Origin: Thermoplasmatota archaeon
GTDB taxonomy: Archaea > Thermoplasmatota > Penumbrarchaeia > Penumbrarchaeales > Penumbrarchaeaceae
DNA: 34,630 nucleotides
Assembly (NCBI GenBank): GCA_029762535.1
Contig: JARVGK010000035.1
Coordinates: 1 to 34,630 of the forward strand
Reading direction: 5' to 3'
The notes under the pieces were generated by a model that searched no databases, had not been told where the DNA came from, and was given only the letters and a program-made list of their open reading frames with translations. Shown one piece after another: positions 14,541-21,311 of the stretch. Made by a program: the position numbers and the translations under genes. The first letter of the stretch is position 1. Each line of letters begins with the position of its first letter.

Positions 14541-15419
14541 ATGAACATAAAAGAACCAATTCTCATCGAGGATATTCAGAGTCGAATATATTCGATTCGA
14601 GGTGTCCAAGTGATGTTGGATGCTGACCTTGCGCTATTGTACATGGTCGAGACGAAGGTGCTGAATCAAGCTGTGAAAAGAAACAGGGACCGATTTCCCC
14701 AGCATTTCTGTTTTCAGATAACCGGTGATGAAATGGAAATCTTGAAGTCACACATTGTGACCTCAAGTTGGGGAGGAAGAAGAACAAAACCTTATGCTTT
14801 TACCGAACAAGGAGTGGCGATGCTCTCCGCGGTCTTGAAAACCCCTGTTGCAGTTGAGATGAGTGTGATAATAATCGATGCTTTCGTTAAAATGCGCCAT
14901 TTTATTCTTTCCAACGCCCAGCTGTTTCAACGTCTGGATACACTGGAATCGAAGCAAGTGGAAACTGATAGGAAAATGGAAAAGGTTTTACGGGCTATAG
15001 AATTCAAGGAAATACAGCCAAAGCAAGGGATATTCTACGAGGGTCAGATATTCGATGCACATAAACTTGTAACGGGAATCCTCCAAAGCGCCAGGAAGTC
15101 CATCGTCATAATCGACAATTATCTTGATGATAGCATTCTTACCATGCTCATAAACCGTGATGAGAACGTCAATGTGCTTCTGTTGACAAAGAACCTCACA
15201 AGTGTATTGGTCCAGAATGTTCTGAAATTCAACGAACAATATCCCCGGATCGAGATAAAAGAGTTCAGGAACTCCCATGACAGGTTCATCATCATAGATG
15301 ATAAAGACATCTACCACTTCGGAGCATCATTGAAGGACTTGGGAAAGAAGTGGTTCGCATTCTCGAAGATGGAGATCGGGGCTATCGAGATGATTTCCAA
15401 GCTCGAGAGAACGAAATGA
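14541..15419 (+). CDS. ORF6N-domain protein with PLD-like C-terminal part
   Basis: 292 residues. Residues 5-100 are an ORF6N/KilA-type DNA-binding domain (YSIRGVQVMLDADLALLY, VLNQAVKRNRDRFP, FCFQIT, AFTEQGVAMLSAVL), known from phage antirepressors and chromosomal relatives. A coiled-coil linker (LFQRLDTLESKQVETDRKME) follows. Residues 160-285 read GQIFDAHKLVTGILQSARKS..IIDNYLDDSIL..HDRFIIIDD..YHFGASLKDLG, like half a phospholipase D fold (an HDRFxIID motif for HxK-type chemistry, Lys replaced by Arg). The start has a ribosome site AGGTGGAT at 14526-14533. Its role is probably regulatory or defensive, not proven. Two small ORFs follow on the same strand. Confidence 0.85.
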   Translation: MNIKEPILIEDIQSRIYSIRGVQVMLDADLALLYMVETKVLNQAVKRNRDRFPQHFCFQITGDEMEILKSHIVTSSWGGRRTKPYAFTEQGVAMLSAVLKTPVAVEMSVIIIDAFVKMRHFILSNAQLFQRLDTLESKQVETDRKMEKVLRAIEFKEIQPKQGIFYEGQIFDAHKLVTGILQSARKSIVIIDNYLDDSILTMLINRDENVNVLLLTKNLTSVLVQNVLKFNEQYPRIEIKEFRNSHDRFIIIDDKDIYHFGASLKDLGKKWFAFSKMEIGAIEMISKLERTK

Positions 15420-15487
15420 CCGATGAAGATATCAAAAGATGGTTGGAAGACCAAAAAAAAATATATATAGAAAATCGAATCATATAA
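15416..15487 (+). CDS. Possible 23-residue ORF overlapping the ORF6N stop
   Basis: ATG 15416 overlaps the ORF6N stop in an ATGA, giving MTDEDIKRWLEDQKKIYIEN plus RII. The overlap would allow coupled translation, but the peptide is very short and its end coincides with a TATA box, so it may be chance. Confidence 0.2.
   Translation: MTDEDIKRWLEDQKKIYIENRII
15460..15469 (+). promoter_or_regulatory. TATA box before the 35-residue ORF
   Basis: AATATATATA at 15460-15469 is about 25-30 bases before ATG 15492, ideal spacing for a leaderless archaeal transcript. Confidence 0.55.
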
Positions 15488-15491
15488 TATC

Positions 15492-15599
15492 ATGGCCGAG
15501 TCCGATAACAAGACCCTCAAAAAGAGGGATATTGATGCTATAGTGGATGATAGCATCAGGGATAATAAAGAGCTCTTAAAGAGACTTGCCAAAATGTAG
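15492..15599 (+). CDS. Small acidic/basic 35-residue protein, leaderless
   Basis: Encodes MAESDNKTLKKRDIDAIVDD followed by SIRDNKELLKRLAKM. It has no hydrophobic segment and a mixed-charge amphipathic helix in the second half. A strong TATA box at ideal distance and a codon pattern like the neighbours support it. Not recognised; short helical proteins of this kind can be antitoxins or partners of the gene before them. It follows the ORF6N gene on the same strand by 72 bases. Confidence 0.45.
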   Translation: MAESDNKTLKKRDIDAIVDDSIRDNKELLKRLAKM

Positions 15600-15659
15600 A
15601 TCGATAATATCTTATCGTTCATATGATATTTTTATACCAGGATTCGATGTTATCATATC

Positions 15660-15777
15660 CATCTGATGAGATCCCCCTTTGCCCCAGGGATGTGAAGGGG
15701 AGAAAACTTTCGGAAACGTCATGGTGAGATAATTGTGGGGATACCGGTATATAAATCCCAATCATACCCCATGTATC
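15660..15777. repeat. Partial module-type palindrome and TATA-like site
   Basis: GAGATCCCCCTTTGCCCC near 15669 followed by GAAGGGG repeats the palindrome of the long module. GGTATATAAATCCC near 15746-15759 resembles the CCTTTATAAATCC box of the same module. No gene seen. Confidence 0.45.
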
Positions 15778-15894
15778 ATGTCGAGTCATTATTTGACGAG
15801 ACATGTGGAAAATCTCGTAGAACGAAGTTCAAGAGATCGAGGAAATCCGAAGGATTTTCTCAAGATCACGAAGTGATTTTTCAAATATGTCGAG
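15778..15894. repeat. Structured multi-hairpin repeat, copy 2
   Basis: Stems in the same order as unit b of copy 1: ATGTC (15778-15782)/GACAT (15800-15804) enclosing GTCA-ttatt-TGAC; ATCTC (15812-15816)/GAGAT (15833-15837) enclosing GAAC-gaa-GTTC; the identical GAA-loop stem at 15839-15861; and ATCAC-gaa-GTGAT at 15865-15877. Sequence changes relative to copy 1 are paired in two of these stems, and the first inner hairpin is replaced by a different one. Confidence 0.8.
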
Positions 15895-15899
15895 ACAAA

Positions 15900-16140
15900 G
15901 GGATCCCCCTCACCCCCCTTGGATCGCCGTGCCTCCCCCCACGTTGAGATACTCCCGTAGAACGTGTAGAATCCCACCATCCCACCTCTACGATTTAGGG
16001 AATCCTCTTCGCGAAGGGATCTACCTCTCCCCCGAAGGGGGATCCATTCCGCCCCCCATCCCCAACGAGTTGGGGGATCCTCCCTTGATCCACCGCCCTT
16101 CCCAACGATATGGAGGCTTCTCTTTAAAGGGAGGAAAAAC
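15900..16140. repeat. Dispersed palindrome array (copy VIII)
   Basis: Begins with a member of the second subfamily (15920-15973), then CCCCC-gaa-GGGGG at 16029-16041, CCCCAAC-gag-TTGGGG near 16060-16077 and further C/G-run pairs. GATC tetramers separate the units. It ends directly at the stop side of the lipoprotein gene at 16147. The 15600-16146 gap holds no gene. Confidence 0.7.
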
Positions 16141-16146
16141 TCCAAG

Positions 16147-16728
16147 TCAAGTATCCTGTTTACCTGTCAAGTTCTCCCATTCTTCTTGAGTACATAGATA
16201 CTCCACTGAAAGATCTATGTGATAGAGGAATCCGTCATCTTCAATTCCTCTCCATATGAACGGTCCGGGCCATGTATCCTCGCCAGGATTGCAGGTAAAG
16301 TCATCCACAACGAGGAATTCATGCATGAGGTGTGTTCCTTCATTAGAAATTAAAATGAATTGATCTGAATAAGGCATGGTGCCCCCAGGGATCGTGTCGG
16401 ATACCTCATTTCCGTTGCTATCCGTCCCCGTGATGATAGATCCGTGAATGATGTCTGGTTCAGTGTTTGGATGCCCATCCTCGTAGGTGATGTTCAGGAT
16501 GATCTGCCGGATAGGGATTTCAGCCAATAGAATGTTCAGGTTATGATCCCCGGTGTAGGACTTTGTTCCATCCGGTGTCATCATAGCACCGTCGTGGGAT
16601 GATCGATCCCAATAAGTGGACTCTTCCGGTGTTTTTTCCTCTTTTTTATCGTCAATGGAGATGCAACCCGATACCATTGATATTATCAGGATGATTATAA
16701 TCGCTGTGGAAAAGAACATAACTTTCAT
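16147..16728 (-). CDS. Lipoprotein of unknown function
   Basis: 193 residues from ATG 16728, preferred over ATG 16740 because GGTGAT lies 5 bases before it. Residues 1-22 form a lipoprotein signal: MKVMFFSTAIIIILIISMVSGC with lipobox VSGC. A charged, disordered stretch (DDKKEEKTPEES) leads to a single small beta-rich domain (NLNILLAEIPIRQIILNITY, GSIITGTDSNGNEVSDTIPG, STEYLC-like end). The protein would be anchored outside the membrane. No family recognised; two Cys near the end (FTCNPG and YLCTQ) could pair. Confidence 0.8.
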   Translation of the reverse strand: MKVMFFSTAIIIILIISMVSGCISIDDKKEEKTPEESTYWDRSSHDGAMMTPDGTKSYTGDHNLNILLAEIPIRQIILNITYEDGHPNTEPDIIHGSIITGTDSNGNEVSDTIPGGTMPYSDQFILISNEGTHLMHEFLVVDDFTCNPGEDTWPGPFIWRGIEDDGFLYHIDLSVEYLCTQEEWENLTGKQDT

Positions 16729-16794
16729 TTTTATCACCATTATCTAAAAGCAATTACTTTCTATTTAAACCCAAAGGGTAAACGGGAGAAACCC

Positions 16795-16866
16795 CTCATT
16801 TCTCTCAATGAGAGATCCCCCTTTGCCCCCCGGAATGAAAGAGCAAAGATCCCAGGATCGGGGTAA
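16795..16866. repeat. Module-type palindrome (copy IX) at the flavodoxin truncation point
   Basis: GAGAGATCCCCCTTTGCCCC followed by GAATGAAAGAGCAAAGATCC is a variant of the TTTGC/GCAAA palindrome seen near 5265, 7530 and 15675. It ends where similarity of the flavodoxin remnant starts. Confidence 0.5.
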
Positions 16867-17118
16867 TTCGTCACCTTCTGGGGCGGAGGGTTAGAAAAAA
16901 AATACCGCAAGTTCGGACGGGCGAGGGTGTTCAGAAAGGTGGAGAAATACTCCGGCAAACAATGCCTGTGCGAAGCTTTCTCCATCAAACTGGTGGTTCC
17001 CAAGGATTGGCAGAAGGACGATCAGGCTATGATGGCTGCCCGGCTGACTGGAGAGACCTTCAAGGGCCCCATTGTGGACAGTTATAAAAAGTTCCTCGAA
17101 AAGATATCCGGCAAGTGA
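16867..17118 (+). pseudogene. Flavodoxin-like protein, C-terminal remnant
   Basis: The frame reads FVTFWGGGLEKKYRKFG, then VFRKVEKYSGK, AFSIKLVVP, GETFKGPIVDSYKKFL, ending at TGA 17118. It aligns without gaps in the first part to the last 88 residues of the intact flavodoxin at 21312-21872 (FVTSCGGGEDQKDEKFG, VFRKVEKYYGK, ETFKGPIVDRYDAF). An in-frame TAA directly precedes the match, and the FMN phosphate loop and middle of the fold are absent. A 63-residue product from GTG 16927 is possible but could not bind FMN. The duplicate is on the opposite strand from its parent. Confidence 0.85.
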
Positions 17119-17168
17119 AGGGAGAAAAACGGCTGCAATCAAGCGGCCTTTCATTGCCCCGGACCTGT

Positions 17169-17516
17169 TCATAAATTCATAAGAAGACAATGGATCCAAT
17201 CCAGAAACAGATGCAACAGCACCCCCAGACTGAAATATTTAATGTATTTGTTTTTAAAAAGCAATCCAAAAACCCACAAAGGCATCGTGTACCAGCTATG
17301 GAGCGGATGATAGTTTATGCTGCACCTACCGGGATCATAGATTGGATCAGCCAGAAAATGGTCAATATCAATTATATTGGAAGCTGCAACCGTCAGGGAA
17401 AGGAAGATGAATGATCTTCTATCATTTTTGAACCAGTTCCTCACATCTTTGTCTATCAGGCATATCAATACGATCAATAATATGTTCGACAAGATATGAA
17501 TATGTGTGGCTGGCAT
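17169..17516 (-). CDS. DUF6122-type integral membrane protein
   Basis: 115 residues with about four hydrophobic segments (ILSNILLIVLICLI, FIFLSLTVAASNII, MPLWVFGLLF, YFSLGVLLHLFLDWIH). The polar motif set DIDHFLADP, YHPLHSW and LLHLFLDWIH is that of DUF6122, a distant relative of the YdjM-like 'LexA-binding, metal-dependent hydrolase-like' membrane proteins. These His/Asp pairs probably bind metal at the membrane; the reaction is unknown. It lies between the flavodoxin remnant and the large lipoprotein, on the strand of the latter. Confidence 0.75.
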   Translation of the reverse strand: MPATHIHILSNILLIVLICLIDKDVRNWFKNDRRSFIFLSLTVAASNIIDIDHFLADPIYDPGRCSINYHPLHSWYTMPLWVFGLLFKNKYIKYFSLGVLLHLFLDWIHCLLMNL

Positions 17517-17586
17517 GATATTCCGTCACCATGAGTGGATGATATATAATTTTATGTGCAGAGTGAATGGTTTCCAAGAAACATAT

Positions 17587-19023
17587 TCAATCGTTTCCAG
17601 AAAGATACCTCACATATATGTCATCGATTCCCCAGTATTGGCCTGCATCACTATCACCATTAAAACCTCTTTCATCAACAGTGAACACTAACTCGATACT
17701 GCTCTTGAAGTGACCTTCAACATGTGCGGAAACAGGTCTGATCAAGTCGCCACTGTCCAGGGTATGTTCAACTCCGTATTTATCGGTAAAAACTACTTTT
17801 GTTGTGCTGTAGCCTAGAGAATTGATAGTGTCGGACTCCTTATAACCGCCTGGGTAATCGTCTTCCTGAAGTGATAATTTGGCCCATGATCCATAGACAT
17901 ATCCCTCATGGCTCGGTTCGTTATCAACATACATCCATGCACTCTCTCCACCCATCCAAGGGCCAATCAAAATGATATTAAATTCAACATTGATCCTGGA
18001 ATGTGGGGGAATATTATCCAGGAAAAGTACTACCTTTTCTGCACCAAAGGGTCCTAGGAATTTTTCCTTTCCATTGGGGCTGGTTTCAATTCTTATGGGA
18101 TTTGGACCTTCAAAGGTTCTTTCCTGTCCGTCCATTACGATATTGTAACGGGTCCATTCTTCACCTACAATTGTTTCGTTAAAATGGTTGAAATAAGGCC
18201 AATCAAATCCGACATCTATCACGATCATCAAAGTTATACGCCCAATCAATGTGAATTCTGCGATCCCGTATCTCGAATTCGGGTTTGTTGTAGCATATGC
18301 ATTCCCACGTATGATACCATTTTCGTCTGAAGTCATTTTTCTGGGGTCCCCTTTCCCATAGGTCTCGCCATCATGGTTCAATGAATATGTATCCAATTCT
18401 ATCCATGTGTTTGCGAGAGGTTCCCCAGTGGGCTCGCTGGTGTCCCCCTCTTTCTTCAATTTCAACTGACAGCTGAATATCCATTTATCCATATTGTCAT
18501 TGGCTATCCTGTTCTTATTCGTATGGACAATGAATCCTACCTTCTCTCCCATTGCAACGTATCTGCTGAATGAGATGATTTTTCCAGATATCATTTTCCT
18601 ATCCGTATCTACTTTACAATCCTCAACAAGTTTGAATTTTTCGTCTTCTACCTTGTAAATACCAAGCATGTATTCCTCGACACCCTCGGGTAATTCAACA
18701 TCAGAGTAATTCATGAAGATGTCCACTTTCCTGTCGAAAACCGTTCCATCCGGTCCGAAATCGAAACATAGATCCTTGACCACCCCTGCATGTTCAGGAG
18801 CATCATCTGACTTCTTGATGCTTATCTTCTTGGAGTCTATCAAGGCATCTTCCTGAATATAAACCGAGGCGGATGCATCTTCAGTTGATACCCATCCACC
18901 TGTTTCATCGATCTCTACACCCACCCCTTCATTATCATCTTCATCATTCGATTCAATGCAACCACTTAGTCCGGTTAAAAGCAGTACAATAATTATTCCT
19001 GCGATCCCTATCTTTTTGTACAT
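17587..19023 (-). CDS. Large lipoprotein with ZU5-like N-terminal domain
   Basis: 478 residues from ATG 19023, which has a strong GGAGGAAG ribosome site; an ATG seven codons upstream is less likely. Residues 1-22 are a lipoprotein signal with lipobox LSGC. An acidic linker (ESNDEDDNEG) leads to a ZU5-like beta domain at about 35-140 (GGWVSTEDASASVYIQEDAL, ISGKIISFSRYVAMGE). A long beta-rich region follows with no family recognised. It should be anchored outside the membrane; the function is unknown. Its promoter appears to lie in the duplicated module at 19086-19312, the same element that precedes the GNAT gene, leaving a leader of about 75 bases. Confidence 0.82.
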   Translation of the reverse strand: MYKKIGIAGIIIVLLLTGLSGCIESNDEDDNEGVGVEIDETGGWVSTEDASASVYIQEDALIDSKKISIKKSDDAPEHAGVVKDLCFDFGPDGTVFDRKVDIFMNYSDVELPEGVEEYMLGIYKVEDEKFKLVEDCKVDTDRKMISGKIISFSRYVAMGEKVGFIVHTNKNRIANDNMDKWIFSCQLKLKKEGDTSEPTGEPLANTWIELDTYSLNHDGETYGKGDPRKMTSDENGIIRGNAYATTNPNSRYGIAEFTLIGRITLMIVIDVGFDWPYFNHFNETIVGEEWTRYNIVMDGQERTFEGPNPIRIETSPNGKEKFLGPFGAEKVVLFLDNIPPHSRINVEFNIILIGPWMGGESAWMYVDNEPSHEGYVYGSWAKLSLQEDDYPGGYKESDTINSLGYSTTKVVFTDKYGVEHTLDSGDLIRPVSAHVEGHFKSSIELVFTVDERGFNGDSDAGQYWGIDDIYVRYLSGND

Positions 19024-19085
19024 GGTCTTCCTCCAACATGGCAAATCATATTGAATAGAAATAAAAAGAATTTTTCATTACAGAT

Positions 19086-19312
19086 CTCCTGATCATTGTG
19101 AGGTAGGAGTAATGTCATAAGATATAACCATTATGGGGGGTGTTTGGAATGTATTCGTGGTAGAGGAATGGATGATAGTTAACATCCCTTGCCCATGGGA
19201 ATGATGGGACAAAGATCCAGGGATCGAGATGGATATGCCCTCGGAACGATGAGGGGATCCCTTTATAAATCCTGGAAAACAGACCCGCCCACGGCGGGTC
19301 TTTTTTGCCGGG
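19086..19312. repeat. Long duplicated module, copy 2
   Basis: Second copy of 5131-5398. It keeps the minus-strand TATA element (19120-19130), the TTCGTGGTAGAGGAATGG block and GCCCATGGGAATGAT. It ends in the best version of the terminal block: CCCTTTATAAATCCTGG, then GACCCGCC-cac-GGCGGGTC and a run of six T. Confidence 0.85.
19284..19308 (+). terminator. GC hairpin with T-tract
   Basis: Perfect 8-bp stem GACCCGCC/GGCGGGTC, 3-base loop CAC, then TTTTTT. It looks like an intrinsic terminator on the plus strand although no plus-strand gene precedes it. A degenerate version is near 5380 and one without the full T-run near 7593. Confidence 0.55.
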
Positions 19313-19470
19313 GGGATCCTCCCCCCCACCCCCAACGAGTTTGGGGGCATATCTTTGAGATGGGGATTACCTTTCTACACTCAATGGCACTGTCTTTGAG
19401 ACGGGATTATCCTTCCTTCACGAAGGAGGGGATCTCTCTACCTTCTCTTATGTAGGGGGGATCCCCGATG
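19312..19470. repeat. Dispersed palindrome array (copy X)
   Basis: CCCCCAA-cgagt-TTGGGGG near 19329-19347 and further G/C-run pairs with GATC to 19462. With the module before it, it fills the gap between the lipoprotein and the second VapBC pair. Confidence 0.65.
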
Positions 19471-19489
19471 ATATTATCAAGATCGATAC

Positions 19490-19879
19490 TTATTCTCCGA
19501 TATACATTACATTTTCTTTTCCTTTAAAATGATCATCTCCGGTTACCAATATTGAATTATACTTTCGTGCTGTGGTTAAAATTATTGCATCTGCCATCGG
19601 TAATTTTTCTTTGACACTATTTTCAGCTGAGGATATTGCGATCTCATCGGTCAGATCAATGACCTTTGTTGAATATTTTATATATGCAATTGCCTTGAAT
19701 GCCTCTTCTTCATTAACATCTCTATATATCTTTTTAAAAACTTCATAAATAATAATTACCGGAGTGAAATAATGTTCAGAATTCGCTTTTTCAATATATT
19801 CCCAGAATCTATTTGCATTCACACCCCCCAAGAAGAATTCTATCCATGCACTGGAATCGATAATATAATTATCAACCAT
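19490..19879 (-). CDS. vapC: PIN-domain toxin VapC, second pair
   Basis: 129 residues from ATG 19879, chosen because the PIN strand starts there (MVDNYIIDSSAWIEFF); an ATG at 19921 would overlap the antitoxin by 20 bases. PIN acidic residues: Asp in YIIDSSAW, Glu in VIIIYEVFKKI, Asp in LPMADAIILTTAR and Asp in ILVTGDDHFKG. Normal VapC length. The DNA is AT-richer than that of the first VapBC pair. Toxin RNase by family; target unknown. Confidence 0.92.
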   Translation of the reverse strand: MVDNYIIDSSAWIEFFLGGVNANRFWEYIEKANSEHYFTPVIIIYEVFKKIYRDVNEEEAFKAIAYIKYSTKVIDLTDEIAISSAENSVKEKLPMADAIILTTARKYNSILVTGDDHFKGKENVMYIGE

Positions 19880-19901
19880 ATCATCGCTATCGACAACATG
19901 T

Positions 19902-20111
19902 TCAGTATCTGTCCTCTTCATCCCGGATCCCCTCTTTTAAAAGACCTTTGTATCTTCCCTTCATTTCTCGGATATCTCCAACCCGAACAATATGAATTAT
20001 GCCATTTTTTTCAAATACCACGACCTTCTCCCCAGGATGAATATCGATCCTCTTGCGTATGGGTTCGGGGATCACTACCTGATATTTTGGTGAAACGGTT
20101 ACGGTCTCCAT
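19902..20111 (-). CDS. vapB: AbrB-type antitoxin (VapB), second pair
   Basis: 69 residues with a swapped-hairpin AbrB/SpoVT DNA-binding fold: VTVSPKYQVVIPEPIRKRID then HPGEKVVVFEKNGIIHIV. The C-terminal tail (MKGRYKGLLKEGIRDEE) would bind the toxin. It precedes the toxin gene by 22 bases and would autoregulate the operon. It is unrelated to the ribbon-helix-helix antitoxin of the first pair, so the two systems are not recent duplicates. Confidence 0.92.
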   Translation of the reverse strand: METVTVSPKYQVVIPEPIRKRIDIHPGEKVVVFEKNGIIHIVRVGDIREMKGRYKGLLKEGIRDEEDRY

Positions 20112-20159
20112 ATTATCACTGTTAAACGATATGCGTATCCATCTATAAGTAGTCTCCCT

Positions 20160-20720
20160 GACCTCTCATAGCGATAGGACAAAGCCCCCTGAATAGGGAT
20201 GGGGATCCTCCCGTCATCCACCCCCCCAACAACGATGGGGGATCCTCTTCGAGGACGGAATTCTTCCATCCCATCGTTCAGATGGATGATAAAAATGTAC
20301 ATAGCCTCCCCCAGATCGCATGATCCTATCATCACCGGATCCCTTCCGGGGTATCCTCCGTTCAGACTCATGACCGGGTCGCATAGATGAGTGTTTCTGG
20401 CGGACCTCTTATCCCTTACTCGTTCCCACTAACTCTTTGAACAGCGGAATGATATTTAACCATATCGAGAAGTGGAGAAGAGTATCATTGGAAGAGAATG
20501 AAGGGGTCCTATCCAAGTATATAGAGGTTCTTCTTTTAGATCGGCATATACCCATTCCCCCCAAAAGAGGGATCCCTCCCTCTCGCCTTTGAGCGATGGC
20601 TGACGGCTCTTGATCCATTAGCTAAGGCATTTCAGGAGGGGGCTTTCAACCGAAGTATCCATGATATTCCATCATTTGCGAAGAATAAGCCCCAATTTAA
20701 TGCGTTAAAGGAGTGGTCCT
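20160..20720. repeat. Gene-poor gap with palindromes (copy XI) and an orphan reading frame
   Basis: CCCCCC..GATGGGGGATCC near 20220-20243 and CCCTCC/GGAGGG-type pairs near 20565-20585 belong to the array family. Plus-strand 20380-20590 is open for about 70 codons and contains NSGMIFNHIEKWRRVSLEEN and GVLSKYIEVLLLDRHI, which look like protein but match nothing I know. It could be a gene remnant. The rest shows nothing. Confidence 0.4.
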
Positions 20721-20730
20721 TCACCAAAGT

Positions 20731-20777
20731 ATTTATATAGTGACCGTGTGGGGGGACTCAAGCCCCAATCATGGGGC
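20731..20777 (+). promoter_or_regulatory. TATA box and two competing leader hairpins
   Basis: TTTATATA at 20732-20739 places the transcript start near 20760. In the leader, CCCC (20763-20766) can pair with the upstream GGGG (20750-20755) or with GGGGC (20773-20777, as GCCCC-aatcat-GGGGC). The second hairpin ends next to the ribosome site GAAAGGA. If transcription starts upstream of 20750 both forms are possible. Confidence 0.45.
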
Positions 20778-20793
20778 GAAAGGAAATATCTGT

Positions 20794-20976
20794 ATGTATA
20801 GGGATAATAACAGGGGAGGCTACGGTGATAGACCTCCGCGAGAGATGCACAAGGTAACTTGTGCCGAGTGTGGCCAGGAGACAGAAGTACCCTTCAAGCC
20901 GGACGGAACCCGACCGGTCTATTGCAGGGATTGCTACAGGAAGAAGAATCCTGAGCGGAACAGCAGAAGGTTCTAA
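20794..20976 (+). CDS. CxxC-x17-CxxC zinc-binding small protein
   Basis: 60 residues. The sequence CAECGQETEVPFKPDG..RPVYCRDC has two CxxC knuckles separated by exactly 17 residues, the pattern of the 'CxxC-x17-CxxC' family (TIGR04272) found in archaea and candidate-phylum bacteria. It should bind one zinc. The N-terminus is Gly/Arg/Asn-rich and the C-terminus basic (RKKNPERNSRRF), which suits nucleic-acid binding; the function is not established. It has a GAAAGGA ribosome site 9 bases before ATG and its own TATA box. Confidence 0.88.
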   Translation: MYRDNNRGGYGDRPPREMHKVTCAECGQETEVPFKPDGTRPVYCRDCYRKKNPERNSRRF

Positions 20977-20991
20977 GGATAAAACCGAAAT

Positions 20992-21013
20992 GACCGGGGG
21001 TTCTCCCCCGGTC
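20992..21013 (+). terminator. Terminator hairpin of the zinc protein gene
   Basis: Stem GACCGGGGG (20992-21000)/CCCCCGGTC (21005-21013), loop TTCT, 16 bases past the stop. No T-tract. Confidence 0.6.
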
Positions 21014-21311
21014 GATAAGGGATCCTGAAGGAATGTACCATTGATTAACAAGAAAAATTGTATTTTTCAAATCCAATTCTTTCATGTTCATTGTTCCATT
21101 TTTTACAGTATCCGTTCGAAAGATCAAGTGACGTGCCCTTCAGGTACGCGGATAGGGGAAGGTCATTACGATCCTCCCCGTTTTTTTCTCATGGATATGT
21201 ATGGACCGAGCTGTAGCATAGGAGGATCCCTTTGTGGGAGACCCTCTAGCAGCGGATCATTTTATCAGAGGACCTTTCCCACAATGAGGGACGGTGAGTT
21301 TCGGGACCATT
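21014..21311. other. Intergenic, no clear feature
   Basis: AT-rich near 21050-21110, then mixed sequence. An open frame across 21041-21352 has no coding character and runs into the flavodoxin gene. A TTTGTGGGAGA/TTTCCCACAATG inverted pair occurs near 21228 and 21275. Nothing else seen. Confidence 0.3.

Noticed and set aside
20099..20371. Minus-strand frame of 90 codons upstream of the second VapBC pair
   Set aside because: Its second half translates a palindrome unit and the antitoxin promoter region; the first half (GGYPGRDPVMIGS) is unrecognised and unsupported.
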